Shown piece after piece: positions 26,142-34,072 of a DNA stretch of 64,000 bases; positions within the stretch are counted from its first letter, which is position 1; each line of letters starts with the position of its first letter. The position numbers and the translations under genes were made by a program. This stretch comes from Saccharomonospora piscinae (GTDB taxonomy: Bacteria; Actinomycetota; Actinomycetes; Mycobacteriales; Pseudonocardiaceae). Under the pieces are notes generated by a model. The model saw nothing but the letters and a program-made list of their open reading frames with translations, was not told where the DNA came from and did no database searches. The DNA lies in contig NZ_VCEK01000001.1 of the NCBI RefSeq assembly GCF_005862235.1, positions 930,001-994,000 on the forward strand. Direction: 5' to 3'.

Positions 26142-26828
26142 TCACACCCCGAGACGCCGGGCAAGCTCGGAGTCACCGTCGGTGGCCGCCGCCACCGCGC
26201 GGGCCCGTGCCGCCGCCCACTCCTGCCGGGGAGCGTCGTCCCAGTTCAGCGGCCCCAGCGGCGGGTGGGGATCGTATTCGATACCGAACTGGATCTGCCT
26301 GGCCACATCCTCGCCCGCGAGTGTCGCGGCCAGGTGCAGGGCGGCGTCGATGCCGGCCGAGACGCCCGCCGCCGTGAACACGGGACCGTCCGCGACCCAA
26401 CGCTGCGACACCGGCACCGCGCCGAAAACCTCGAGCAGGTCGAGAAACGCCCAGTGCGTCGTGGCCCTGCGACCCTCAAGCAGGCCCGCCGTGCCGAGGA
26501 TCAGCGCGCCCGTACACACCGACCCGACGACGTCGGCGCCGCTTGAGGCGCGCCGCAGCCAGCCGAGCAGCGTCTCGTCGGTCAGCGCGCGCAGTGTGGG
26601 CACCAGCCCGCCCGGGACCACGATCCCGAACGGCTCGGGCACCTCGTCGAACGTGCGGTCGGGCTCGATTCGCAGCGTGGAATCCGACTGCACGACTCCG
26701 GGATGCTCCGCCACCACCACGGTCTCGAATTCGGGGCGCAGGAAACCGAGATTCGACAGCACTTGCAGCGGTCCCACCAGGTCCAGCGGAGTGAGGCCCG
26801 GGTACAGCACGAAAGCGATCGTCTTCAT
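26142..26828 (-). CDS. DJ-1/PfpI (GATase1-like) family protein
   Basis: 228 aa from ATG 26828 (MKTIAFVLYPGLTPLDLVGP). The nucleophile-elbow Cys is in GSVCTGALILGTAGLLEGRRAT, followed by the conserved T-H-W (ATTHWAFLDLL) and a late GVSAGIDAALHLAA segment. This set is typical of isonitrile-hydratase (InhA)-like and AraC-N-terminal-like DJ-1 proteins, but no AraC DNA-binding domain is attached. Downstream of an aconitase-like gene on the same strand, 78 bp away. The substrate is unproven. Confidence 0.85.
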   Translation of the reverse strand: MKTIAFVLYPGLTPLDLVGPLQVLSNLGFLRPEFETVVVAEHPGVVQSDSTLRIEPDRTFDEVPEPFGIVVPGGLVPTLRALTDETLLGWLRRASSGADVVGSVCTGALILGTAGLLEGRRATTHWAFLDLLEVFGAVPVSQRWVADGPVFTAAGVSAGIDAALHLAATLAGEDVARQIQFGIEYDPHPPLGPLNWDDAPRQEWAAARARAVAAATDGDSELARRLGV

Positions 26829-26906
26829 ACCGCCACGGTCCGGGAGCGCGCTGCCCCGGGGAGCCGCGATGTCCGCCAACGCCGCAAGTCCGGCCGCCAG
26901 GTTGGC

Positions 26907-28856
26907 TCACTGCCTCGCGAGCAGCGGGATGCGGCCCCCGGCCAGCACGGCCTCCACCTGCCGGGCGGACAGCCGATGGCACAGCCGGTAGTTCTCGTGG
27001 CGCGTGGCGTTGCGCACTGTCAGCTCGCGATCCCGGCCGAGCCGGTCGCGCAGCGCGTCGAGCGCCAGCACGTCGCCCTGCTCGATCCGGTCGTAGTCGG
27101 CGGGGTCGGTGAACTCCAGCGCGAGGATGCCGAAGTTCGCCAGGTTCTGCCAGTGGATGCGGGCGAACGACTTCGCCACCACGGCCCGCAGCCCCAGGTA
27201 GCGCGGGGTGATCGCGGCGTGTTCGCGGGACGAGCCCTGCCCGTAGTTGTCGCCGCCCACCACCACGTGCCCGGTGCCCGAACACTCGGCCGCCCGGTCC
27301 GGGTAGGTGGGATCGACCTGGTCGAAGGTGAACCGCGCCAGTTCGGGCACGTTCGACCGATACGGCAGGGCGCGTGCCCCGGCCGGTGAGATCTCGTCGG
27401 TGGAGAGGTTGTCGCCGACCTTCAACAGCACCGGAGCCTCGATCCCGTCCGGCAGCGGCGGAAGGTCGGGCAGGGCGGAGATGTTCGGTCCCTTCACCAG
27501 TTCCTCGCGGCGCGCCACCTCCGGTGGCAGCGGAGGCATCAGCATGGCGGTGTTGACCGAGGCGCGCTCGGGCAGGCCCAGGTCCGGGTAGTCGAGCCCG
27601 AGTTCGTCCGCGGCATCTCGTGGGTCGGTGATCCGGCCCGTGAGCGCTGACGCCGCCGCGGTCTCCGGCGAGCACAACCACACCGAGTCCTCGCGCGTGC
27701 CGCTGCGACCCGGGAAGTTGCGGGGAAAGGTGCGCAGCGAGTTGTGTCCGACGGCGGGCGCCTGGCCCATGCCGATGCAGCCCATGCACCCCGCCTGGTG
27801 GATGCGCGCCCCCGCGGCGACGAGGTCGGTCGTGCCGCCCAGCTTCGTCAGGTCGGCCAGGACCTCGCGCGAGCTCGGATTGACGTCGAAGCTGACGGCG
27901 TCACTGGCCTGCCTGCCCCGCACCATCCGTGCCGCGATGGCGAAGTCGCGCAGCCCCGGGTTGGCCGACGAGCCGATGACGATCTGACTCACCGGCGTTC
28001 CCGCGACCTTGCGCACCGGGACCACGTTGTCCGGCGACGACGGCATCGCGATCAGTGGCTCGATTGTGGACAGATCGATTTCGTCGGTCACGTCGTAGGT
28101 GGCGTCGGAGTCGGCGACGATCTCCCGGAAGTCGGCCTCGCGTCCCTCGGCCCGCAGGAACGCGCGCACCGCGTCGTCGGAGGGGAACACGGTGGTCGTG
28201 GCACCCAGCTCGGCACCCATGTTGGCGATCACGTGCCGGTCCATCGCCGACAGCGTCGCCACGCCGGGACCGTGGTACTCGACGATGCGGCCGAGGCCGC
28301 CCTTCACGGTGTGGCGGCGCAGCATCTCCAGGATGACGTCCTTGGCGGAGGTCCACGGCGGCAGCCGCCCGATCAGGCGCACTCCCCAGATCTCCGGCAT
28401 CCGCACGTAGACCGGCCGACCGGCGATCGCCAGCGCCGCCTCCAGCCCGCCGACCCCCATCGCCAGCATGCCCAGCGCACCGGAGGCGGGGGTGTGCGAG
28501 TCGGACCCCACCATGCTCTTGCCCGGCACGCCGAACCGCTGCATGTGGGTGGGGTGTGACACCCCGTTTCCCGCCTTGGAGAACCAGATCCCGAAGCGGC
28601 GGCACGCGGAGCGCAGGTAGGCGTGGTCCTCGGCGTTCTTCTCGTCGGTCTGCAGTAGGTTGTGATCGACGTACTGGACGCTGACCTCGGTGCGGGCACG
28701 GTCCAGTCCCATCGACTCGAGTTCCTGCATCACGAGTGTGCCCGTAGCGTCCTGGGTGAGTGTCTGGTCGATCCGCAAGCCGACCTCGGAGCCGGGTTCG
28801 AGGCCGCCCTCGACCAGGTGATCGGCGATGAGTTTCTGCGCCACCGTCCTGCCCAT
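26907..28856 (-). CDS. Aconitase-superfamily hydratase (Aquifex-type), one Fe-S Cys absent
   Basis: 649 aa, one-chain layout: N-terminal aconitase domains, then the swivel domain (YGQGSSREHAAITPRYLGLRAV). The active-site blocks MVGSDSHTPASGALGMLAMG and SSREH Arg are present, as is the CxxC pair in HQAGCMGCIGMGQ. The first cluster cysteine, normally in I-G-S-C-T-N, is Ser here (VIGSSANPGLRDF). This shorter putative-aconitase type differs from the roughly 930-aa AcnA that serves the TCA cycle in actinobacteria, so a different hydroxy-acid substrate is possible. ATG 28856; divergent from crcB. Confidence 0.85.
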   Translation of the reverse strand: MGRTVAQKLIADHLVEGGLEPGSEVGLRIDQTLTQDATGTLVMQELESMGLDRARTEVSVQYVDHNLLQTDEKNAEDHAYLRSACRRFGIWFSKAGNGVSHPTHMQRFGVPGKSMVGSDSHTPASGALGMLAMGVGGLEAALAIAGRPVYVRMPEIWGVRLIGRLPPWTSAKDVILEMLRRHTVKGGLGRIVEYHGPGVATLSAMDRHVIANMGAELGATTTVFPSDDAVRAFLRAEGREADFREIVADSDATYDVTDEIDLSTIEPLIAMPSSPDNVVPVRKVAGTPVSQIVIGSSANPGLRDFAIAARMVRGRQASDAVSFDVNPSSREVLADLTKLGGTTDLVAAGARIHQAGCMGCIGMGQAPAVGHNSLRTFPRNFPGRSGTREDSVWLCSPETAAASALTGRITDPRDAADELGLDYPDLGLPERASVNTAMLMPPLPPEVARREELVKGPNISALPDLPPLPDGIEAPVLLKVGDNLSTDEISPAGARALPYRSNVPELARFTFDQVDPTYPDRAAECSGTGHVVVGGDNYGQGSSREHAAITPRYLGLRAVVAKSFARIHWQNLANFGILALEFTDPADYDRIEQGDVLALDALRDRLGRDRELTVRNATRHENYRLCHRLSARQVEAVLAGGRIPLLARQ

Positions 28857-29054
28857 GCCGCTCGGCTACCCTGTGGAGCGGATCACCAACCACGCCGCAC
28901 CGGCGGCCCGACCGGCCGGGGCGGGGGTACGGTGGCCGTGGCGGCGCACCGGCGCCGCACGGCGGTGGGGCCCGCCGGAGGACAACCGCGGCTCGTCGGC
29001 CGCCAACGGTCCCTGCTCACCACCAGCCACGCCGTGTGAGTAGGAGGTCCCGTC

Positions 29055-29564
29055 ATGACGGGTGATCGCATTCAGGAGTCCGTCGACCCCGATCTCGACG
29101 TCACTGACGTCACCACCGCCCCGCCGCGTCCCCGGGCGGCGGGGCAGCTTCCGATCGTCGTCGCCGTGTCGCTGGGCGGGGGCCTGGGCGCGGCGGCTCG
29201 CTACGGCGTGACGCTGGCCTGGCCGACCACCGCGGGCAGCTTTCCCTGGGCGATCTGGAGCGTCAACGTCGCCGGGTGCGCGCTGCTCGGCGTGGTGCTC
29301 GTGCTGGTCACCGAGGTGCGAGACGCCCACCGGTTGCTGCGCCCGTTCCTGGGCACGGGCGTGCTGGGTGGCTTCACCACGTTCTCCACCTACGCCGTCG
29401 ACGCGCAGGCGCTGGTGCAGGCGGGACGCCCGGGCCTGGCCCTGACGTCGGCCGCCGCGACACTGGTGGCCGCGCTCGCGTCGGTCTGGCTGGCTGTGAC
29501 GGCGACCCGCGCGGTGTCGCGGCGGGTGCGCGGTTCCCGGCGGCAGGGGGAGGCCGGAGCATGA
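29055..29564 (+). CDS. crcB: Fluoride channel FluC/CrcB, subunit 1
   Basis: 169 aa with an extra N-terminal tail of about 30 residues before the first helix. Four hydrophobic helices; the FluC signatures are GGGLGAAARYGVTL, FPWAIWSVNVAGCALLG and GVLGGFTTFSTYAVDA. FluC works as a dual-topology dimer exporting F-. In actinobacteria two diverged copies form a heterodimer; the second gene follows with a 4-bp overlap. GGAGG precedes the ATG. I looked for a fluoride riboswitch in the 198-bp gap and could not identify one. Confidence 0.93.
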   Translation: MTGDRIQESVDPDLDVTDVTTAPPRPRAAGQLPIVVAVSLGGGLGAAARYGVTLAWPTTAGSFPWAIWSVNVAGCALLGVVLVLVTEVRDAHRLLRPFLGTGVLGGFTTFSTYAVDAQALVQAGRPGLALTSAAATLVAALASVWLAVTATRAVSRRVRGSRRQGEAGA

Positions 29565-29935
29565 GCTGGGTTCTCGTCGTCGCGGGCGCCATGGTGGGTG
29601 CCCCGCTGCGCTACCTCACCGACCGTGCCGTGCAGTCCCGCCACGGCAGCGTGTTCCCGTGGGGCACCGTCACCGTGAACGTGGCGGGATGTCTGCTGCT
29701 CGGCGTCGTCACCGGCGCGGTGACGGCGGGCGGGGCCCCGGAGCCGGTGCGGCTACTCCTCGGCACTGGGCTCTGCGGCGCGTTGACGACCTACTCGACA
29801 TTCTCGTTCGAGACGCTGCGCCTCGCCGAGACCGGTGCGCGGCTGCTCGCCGCGGCCAACGTGGCCCTCAGCGTGGTGGCGGGCCTGGGCGCTGTCGTGC
29901 TGGGCACGGTGCTCGCGAACACCCTGTGGCCCTGA
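29561..29935 (+). CDS. crcB: Fluoride channel FluC/CrcB, subunit 2
   Basis: 124 aa from ATG 29561, overlapping the first subunit's stop. Signatures GAMVGAPLRYLTDRAV, FPWGTVTVNVAGCLLLG and GLCGALTTYSTFSFET (the conserved F-box phenylalanines and the central Na+-site TYS). Four helices and a short tail. With its partner it should give an antiparallel heterodimeric F- channel. It ends one base before the 21-bp repeat array. Confidence 0.93.
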   Translation: MSWVLVVAGAMVGAPLRYLTDRAVQSRHGSVFPWGTVTVNVAGCLLLGVVTGAVTAGGAPEPVRLLLGTGLCGALTTYSTFSFETLRLAETGARLLAAANVALSVVAGLGAVVLGTVLANTLWP

Positions 29936-29936
29936 C

Positions 29937-30020
29937 GCCGTGTCCGCAGCCTACGTAGCCGTGTCCGCAGCTTGTGTAGCCGTGTCCGCAGCCTGCGTAG
30001 CCGAATCCGCAGCCTGCGTT
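29937..30020 (+). repeat. 21-bp tandem repeat array, four direct copies
   Basis: Four abutting 21-bp units at 29937, 29958, 29979 and 30000. Each starts GCCGTGTCCGCA (GCCGAATCCGCA in the last) and ends in GTA or GTT, with small differences in the middle. It follows the crcB stop directly. The same unit occurs in opposite orientation at 30481-30564. Confidence 0.85.
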
Positions 30021-30267
30021 AACCGGACACGGGTTCCAGGTCAGCGTGGTCGAACGGCGGATAGCTCTCCCGGCCCACCCGCTCGGCCGCGTCGATGTAG
30101 TCGCTGAGAGCGTCGCGGGACTGCGCGAGCCGGCTCAACTGCTCATCCAGCAGCCGCAGCCGCGAGCGCATGGCGGCGAGCAACTCGGGACACCCGAGCA
30201 GTTCCGGCGCCTCCCCGACCGCGCAGGGAAGCAGGTACATGATGTCCTCAGAGGACAGTCTGAAACC
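30019..30267 (-). pseudogene. C-terminal stump of a MerR-family regulator
   Basis: Reads GFRLSSEDIMYLLPCAVG, then CPELLAAMRSRLRLLDEQLSRL and a helical tail. This is the linker and dimerisation coiled coil of MerR proteins (compare the usual GFSLEEIRxLL and CPELLxxLRxRL). The helix-turn-helix is gone. The open frame continues upstream to 30561 only because the repeat array and the stump of another gene are free of stops. No initiation site is evident, so it is taken as a remnant. Confidence 0.6.
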
Positions 30268-30301
30268 TACGACGTCGAAGGCCGACGGTTTGGTGTCGAG
30301 A

Positions 30302-30433
30302 GAGCGACCTGGCGTCAACGCCGAGCTGCCGAAGCTGATCAAAGCGATGGCCGACCGCGCGATCGCCGCAGGACACGGCGGGGAGCAGTATCCCGTGCTG
30401 ATCGAGGAGTTCGGCAGACGTTCCGAGGACTGA
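30302..30433 (+). pseudogene. C-terminal stump of an imine-reductase-like dehydrogenase
   Basis: Forty-three codons, LPKLIKAMADRAIAAGHGGEQYP... to the stop at 30433. The pattern A-x-x-A-I-A-A-G-H-G-x-x-x-x-x-x-L-I-E is the C-terminal end of the beta-hydroxyacid-dehydrogenase/imine-reductase family. The rest of the roughly 290-aa enzyme is missing. It lies head to head with the MerR stump, as expected if a deletion removed the shared 5' region of a divergent regulator-enzyme pair. Confidence 0.5.
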
Positions 30434-30448
30434 ACACGACCCCGCGAC

Positions 30449-30564
30449 GCCGTGTCCGCACGTTGGGTAGCCGAGTTCGCACCGCAGAATGCGGACACGG
30501 CTACGCAGAATGCGGACACGGCTACGCAGGCTGCGGACACGGCTACGCAGGCTGCGGACACGGC
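30449..30564 (-). repeat. 21-bp repeat array, one direct and four inverted copies
   Basis: One forward-like unit at 30449-30469 (GCCGTGTCCGCA...), then four inverted units at 30481, 30502, 30523 and 30544, each ending TGCGGACACGGC or CTGCGGACACGGC. The forward unit can pair with the inverted ones through a perfect 12-bp stem (GCCGTGTCCGCA/TGCGGACACGGC). It ends 2 bp before the stop of the convergent peptidase gene, so a terminator role is possible. Confidence 0.85.
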
Positions 30565-30565
30565 G

Positions 30566-32662
30566 TCAGTCCGTGGACACGCCCAATTGCCGTTTCAGCC
30601 AGCGCACCTGCGTGACCATGAGGTTCTCGGCCACCTCCTCGGCCTGGGGCGTCATGTGCGTGGCGCCCGCGAGCGGCAGGAACGTGTGGTCCCGGCCCGC
30701 CGCGAGCAGTTCCGCCGAGAGCCGCAGCGCGTGCGCGACGAAGACGTTGTCGTCGGCGAGACCGTGGACGAGCAGCAGCGGCCTGCGCAACGACGGCGCG
30801 TCGGCGAGCAGGGAGTTGCGCTCGTAGACCTCGGGCTGGTCATCGGGATGGCCGAGGTAGCGCTCGGTGTAGGCGGTGTCGTAGAGGCTCCAGTCGGTGA
30901 CCGGGGCTCCGGCGACGGCGGCGTGGAAGACGTCGGGCCTGCGCAGCACCGCCAGCGCGGAGAGGTAGCCGCCGTAGGACCAGCCGCGCATGGCCACGCG
31001 GTCGAGGTCGAGCAGCTCGGGCCACCGCCGCGCGACCGCGTGCAGCGCGTCGACCTGATCGGCCAGCGTGACGTCGGCGAAGGCGTGGTGGATCTCCTTC
31101 TCCCACGCCGGTCCCCGGCCCGGGGTGCCGCGCCCGTCGGCGACGAGCACGGCGAAGCCCTGGTCGGCCAGCCACTGCGCGGTCAGAAAGGCGTTGCGGC
31201 TGTGCAGCACCCGCTGCGCGTGCGGTCCGCCGTACGGGTCGAGCAGCACCGGCAGCGGGTCACCGCCGTCGTCGGCACGGCGCCCCGAGGGCAGCACCAG
31301 CGCGGCCCGCAACTCACGCTCGCCCACGGTGAGCCAGATCGGCTCCGGCGCCAGGCCGGGCTCCATCGGATGGGAGCCGACGGTGGCGACCGGCTCGCCG
31401 TCGCGCAGTACCGACACCGCCGGTCCACTGTGGTCCAGGTTCCACGACGAGAGCACGGTCGTGACAGCGGTCCCCGATCCGATGTGGACGCCCTCCGTTC
31501 CGGACAGCCTCCGGACGCCGCCGGATTCGGTGCGGTAGACGTGGATCTGGGTCGGATCGCTCTCGGAGGCCGAGAACAGCACCTCCTCCCCCACGTCCAG
31601 CACCGACCGCACCTGGAGCCCGGGTGGGGTGACGGGCCGGCCCGCCACGCACAGCCGGTAGGTGTCGTCGCGGACGCCGACATGCACGAGCCGCCCGTCC
31701 GCCGTCCACGCCGGGACGCCGGTGACGATCTCGACCCAGCGCTCGTCGTCCTCGCTGTGGAGCAGTCGCGCGGAGCCGTCCTGCGGGTCGAGCGCGTAGA
31801 TGTCGAGCCGCCGCTGGTCCCGGGGCGCGACCGCGATCAACGGTGGACCCGCCGCGGACCAGTGGGCCGCGACGAGGTACTCCCAGTCACCACGCTCGAC
31901 GTCGACTCTGCCGCCGTCGAGGTCGACGAAGGACAGCGACACCGCGGCGTTGTGCGTGCCCGCGGCGGGGTAGGCCACGGTCGTGGCCGGTGACTGCGGG
32001 TTCGCGGGGTCCGCGATGGTCCACACCGGCACGTCCGAGCGGTCGGTGCGCTGGACGAGCAGTGCGCTGCCGTCGGGTGCCCACCAGTAGCCGCGTGTGC
32101 GGCTCAGTTCCTCCGCCGCGACGAACTCGGCCAGCCCCCAGCTCACGTCGGGACCCTCGTCGGGAGTGAGCGCGCGGGAGACGCCGGTGGCCCGCTCGAC
32201 GACCCGCAGCCGACCGTCACTGACATAGGCGACGTGCGTGCCGGCCGGGTCGGGCCGGGGATCGATCACGGCGGCGTCCACGAGCGGCTCCGGCTCGCCC
32301 CCGCCGTCGACGTCCACGGCGTACAACGTCCCGGACAGGGAGAAGACGGCCAGCCCGAACGCCTCGTCAGTGGCGTAGCCGACGACCCCGCCGGAGGTCA
32401 CCCGCGCGCGTTCGCGGCGCGCCCGCTCCTCGGGCGGCAGGTCCTCCTCGCCGGGCACCAGCGCGACGGCGTCCACCAGCACCGACTCCGCACCGGTGCG
32501 CAGGTCGAGCGAGCACAGGTCGTGGCGCCGGTCGGTGGCCGTGCGGGAGCGCAGGAACAGCACCCGGGTGCCGTCCGGCGAGACCCGGAAGCTCTTGGGA
32601 GTGCCCAGGGTGAAGCGCTGGGTGCGGGCCTGGCGACGCAGGAAACTGAGATCGTCCGTCAC
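30566..32662 (-). CDS. S9 family (dipeptidyl peptidase IV-like) serine peptidase
   Basis: 698 aa from GTG 32662. An N-terminal beta-propeller (repeated strands such as FRVSPDGTRVLFLRSRT, YWWAPDGSALLVQRTDRSDV) includes the DPP-IV-type EE pair in FVAAEELSRTRGYWW that binds the substrate amino terminus. The C-terminal alpha/beta hydrolase has the catalytic Ser in RGWSYGGYLSALA, Asp in LADDNVF and His in GATHMTP. No signal peptide, so cytoplasmic, trimming N-terminal dipeptides. The longer open frame up to 34339 is a shadow of rocD. It is divergent from rocD. Confidence 0.93.
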   Translation of the reverse strand: MTDDLSFLRRQARTQRFTLGTPKSFRVSPDGTRVLFLRSRTATDRRHDLCSLDLRTGAESVLVDAVALVPGEEDLPPEERARRERARVTSGGVVGYATDEAFGLAVFSLSGTLYAVDVDGGGEPEPLVDAAVIDPRPDPAGTHVAYVSDGRLRVVERATGVSRALTPDEGPDVSWGLAEFVAAEELSRTRGYWWAPDGSALLVQRTDRSDVPVWTIADPANPQSPATTVAYPAAGTHNAAVSLSFVDLDGGRVDVERGDWEYLVAAHWSAAGPPLIAVAPRDQRRLDIYALDPQDGSARLLHSEDDERWVEIVTGVPAWTADGRLVHVGVRDDTYRLCVAGRPVTPPGLQVRSVLDVGEEVLFSASESDPTQIHVYRTESGGVRRLSGTEGVHIGSGTAVTTVLSSWNLDHSGPAVSVLRDGEPVATVGSHPMEPGLAPEPIWLTVGERELRAALVLPSGRRADDGGDPLPVLLDPYGGPHAQRVLHSRNAFLTAQWLADQGFAVLVADGRGTPGRGPAWEKEIHHAFADVTLADQVDALHAVARRWPELLDLDRVAMRGWSYGGYLSALAVLRRPDVFHAAVAGAPVTDWSLYDTAYTERYLGHPDDQPEVYERNSLLADAPSLRRPLLLVHGLADDNVFVAHALRLSAELLAAGRDHTFLPLAGATHMTPQAEEVAENLMVTQVRWLKRQLGVSTD

Positions 32663-32808
32663 GGTGTACCACTGTCGCAGACAGGGGCCAGGTGGCGGCC
32701 ACCACACCCGTGCCGTCGAAGATCCTCGGCGCGCAACGATCCGTAGCCACTCAGCCTCGAATGCGCAACGAACAACGGCGTCCAGCAATGTTCGCCGGAT
32801 GATTTCGT

Positions 32809-32836
32809 CATGCGTTCGCCCTAATCTGAACGCATG
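32809..32836. promoter_or_regulatory. Inverted repeat over the rocD start
   Basis: CATGCGTTC (32809-32817) and GAACGCATG (32828-32836) are perfect complements with a 10-bp spacer; the right arm contains the rocD ATG. It could be an operator or an mRNA hairpin hiding the start. No regulator is adjacent to assign it to. Confidence 0.5.
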
Positions 32837-34072
32837 ACGACGTTCGCCGACAAGCCTGCCCGGACCGCCAGCAGCGCCGATTTCATCGCCCTGGACGAGC
32901 GGTGGAGCACACACAACTACCACCCACTGCCCGTCGTGATCGCCGAGGGTGAGGGCGCGTGGGTAACGGACGTGCAGGGCGAACGCTACCTCGACTTCCT
33001 GTCGGGCTACTCCGCCCTCAACTTCGGGCACCGGCACCACGAACTGGTCTCGGCCGCCGTCGAACAGCTCGGCAGGGTCACATTGACCTCGCGGGCGTTC
33101 CACCACGACCAGCTCGGACTGTTCTGCCGCGAACTGGCCGAGCTGACGGGGACCGAACTGGTGCTGCCGATGAACTCGGGTGCCGAGGCGGTCGAGTCCG
33201 CGCTCAAGGTCGCGCGCAAGTGGGCCTACCGGGTGAAGGGCGTGCCCGAGGGGCAGGCGCAGATCGTGGTCGCGGACTCCAACTTCCACGGTCGCACCAC
33301 GACGATCGTCTCGTTCTCCACCGACGACACCGCGCGTGCCGACTTCGGCCCGTTCACCCCGGGATTCGTCGTGGTGCCCTACGGCGACGCCGCAGCGCTG
33401 GCCGAGGCGGTGACCGACCGCACCGCGGCGGTGTTGCTGGAGCCGATCCAGGGCGAGGCCGGGGTCGTCGTACCCCCGGACGGCTACCTCGCCGAGGCAC
33501 GCAGGCTGTGTGACGAGGCGGGTGCGCTGCTCATCGCCGACGAGATCCAGTCCGGTCTCGCCCGCACGGGCACTGTCTTCGCGCTGGACCACGAACGAGT
33601 GACCGCGGACCTCTACACGCTGGGCAAGGCACTCGGCGGTGGCATCGTGCCGGTGTCGGCGGTGGTGGGGCGCGCGGACGTGCTCGGCGTCCTCAAGCCG
33701 GGAGAGCACGGTTCGACGTTCGGCGGTAACCCGCTCGCCTGTGCGGTGGGGCGCGCGGTGGTCCGCCTGCTGTCCACGGGCGAGTTCCAGCAGCGGTCCA
33801 CGTCGCTGGGCGCGCACCTGCACACGCGGCTGTCCGAACTGGTCGGTCACGGCGTGTCCGCCGTCCGGGGCAGGGGGCTGTGGGCCGGGGTCGACCTGGC
33901 ATCCGGTGGTCCGACCGGGCGGGAGGCGTCGGAGGCGCTGCGGGCGCGGGGCGTCCTCTGCAAGGAGACCCACGGCCACACGCTGCGACTCGCTCCCCCG
34001 CTGGTGATCGAGGAGTCCGACCTCGACCGGGGTATCGACGCACTCGCCGAGGTCGCCGGTCGCCCGGCGTGA
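32834..34072 (+). CDS. rocD: Ornithine-oxo-acid aminotransferase
   Basis: 412 aa, class III PLP aminotransferase converting ornithine and 2-oxoglutarate to glutamate semialdehyde and glutamate in arginine/ornithine breakdown. PLP Lys in YTLGKALGGGIVPVSAVVG; the PLP-binding Asp in LIADEIQSGLARTG. The OAT-specific N-terminus THNYHPLPVVIAEGEGAWV and the block LNFGHRHHE fit RocD rather than GABA or acetylornithine transaminases. No arginase or proline gene is nearby. Its stop overlaps the PAP2 start. Confidence 0.93.
   Translation: MTTFADKPARTASSADFIALDERWSTHNYHPLPVVIAEGEGAWVTDVQGERYLDFLSGYSALNFGHRHHELVSAAVEQLGRVTLTSRAFHHDQLGLFCRELAELTGTELVLPMNSGAEAVESALKVARKWAYRVKGVPEGQAQIVVADSNFHGRTTTIVSFSTDDTARADFGPFTPGFVVVPYGDAAALAEAVTDRTAAVLLEPIQGEAGVVVPPDGYLAEARRLCDEAGALLIADEIQSGLARTGTVFALDHERVTADLYTLGKALGGGIVPVSAVVGRADVLGVLKPGEHGSTFGGNPLACAVGRAVVRLLSTGEFQQRSTSLGAHLHTRLSELVGHGVSAVRGRGLWAGVDLASGGPTGREASEALRARGVLCKETHGHTLRLAPPLVIEESDLDRGIDALAEVAGRPA

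Noticed and set aside
28857-29054. Fluoride riboswitch before crcB
   Set aside because: I could not align the conserved crcB-motif core; an Rfam search would decide.
29937-30564. CRISPR array
   Set aside because: Repeats are tandem without spacers, units vary, and no cas gene is present.
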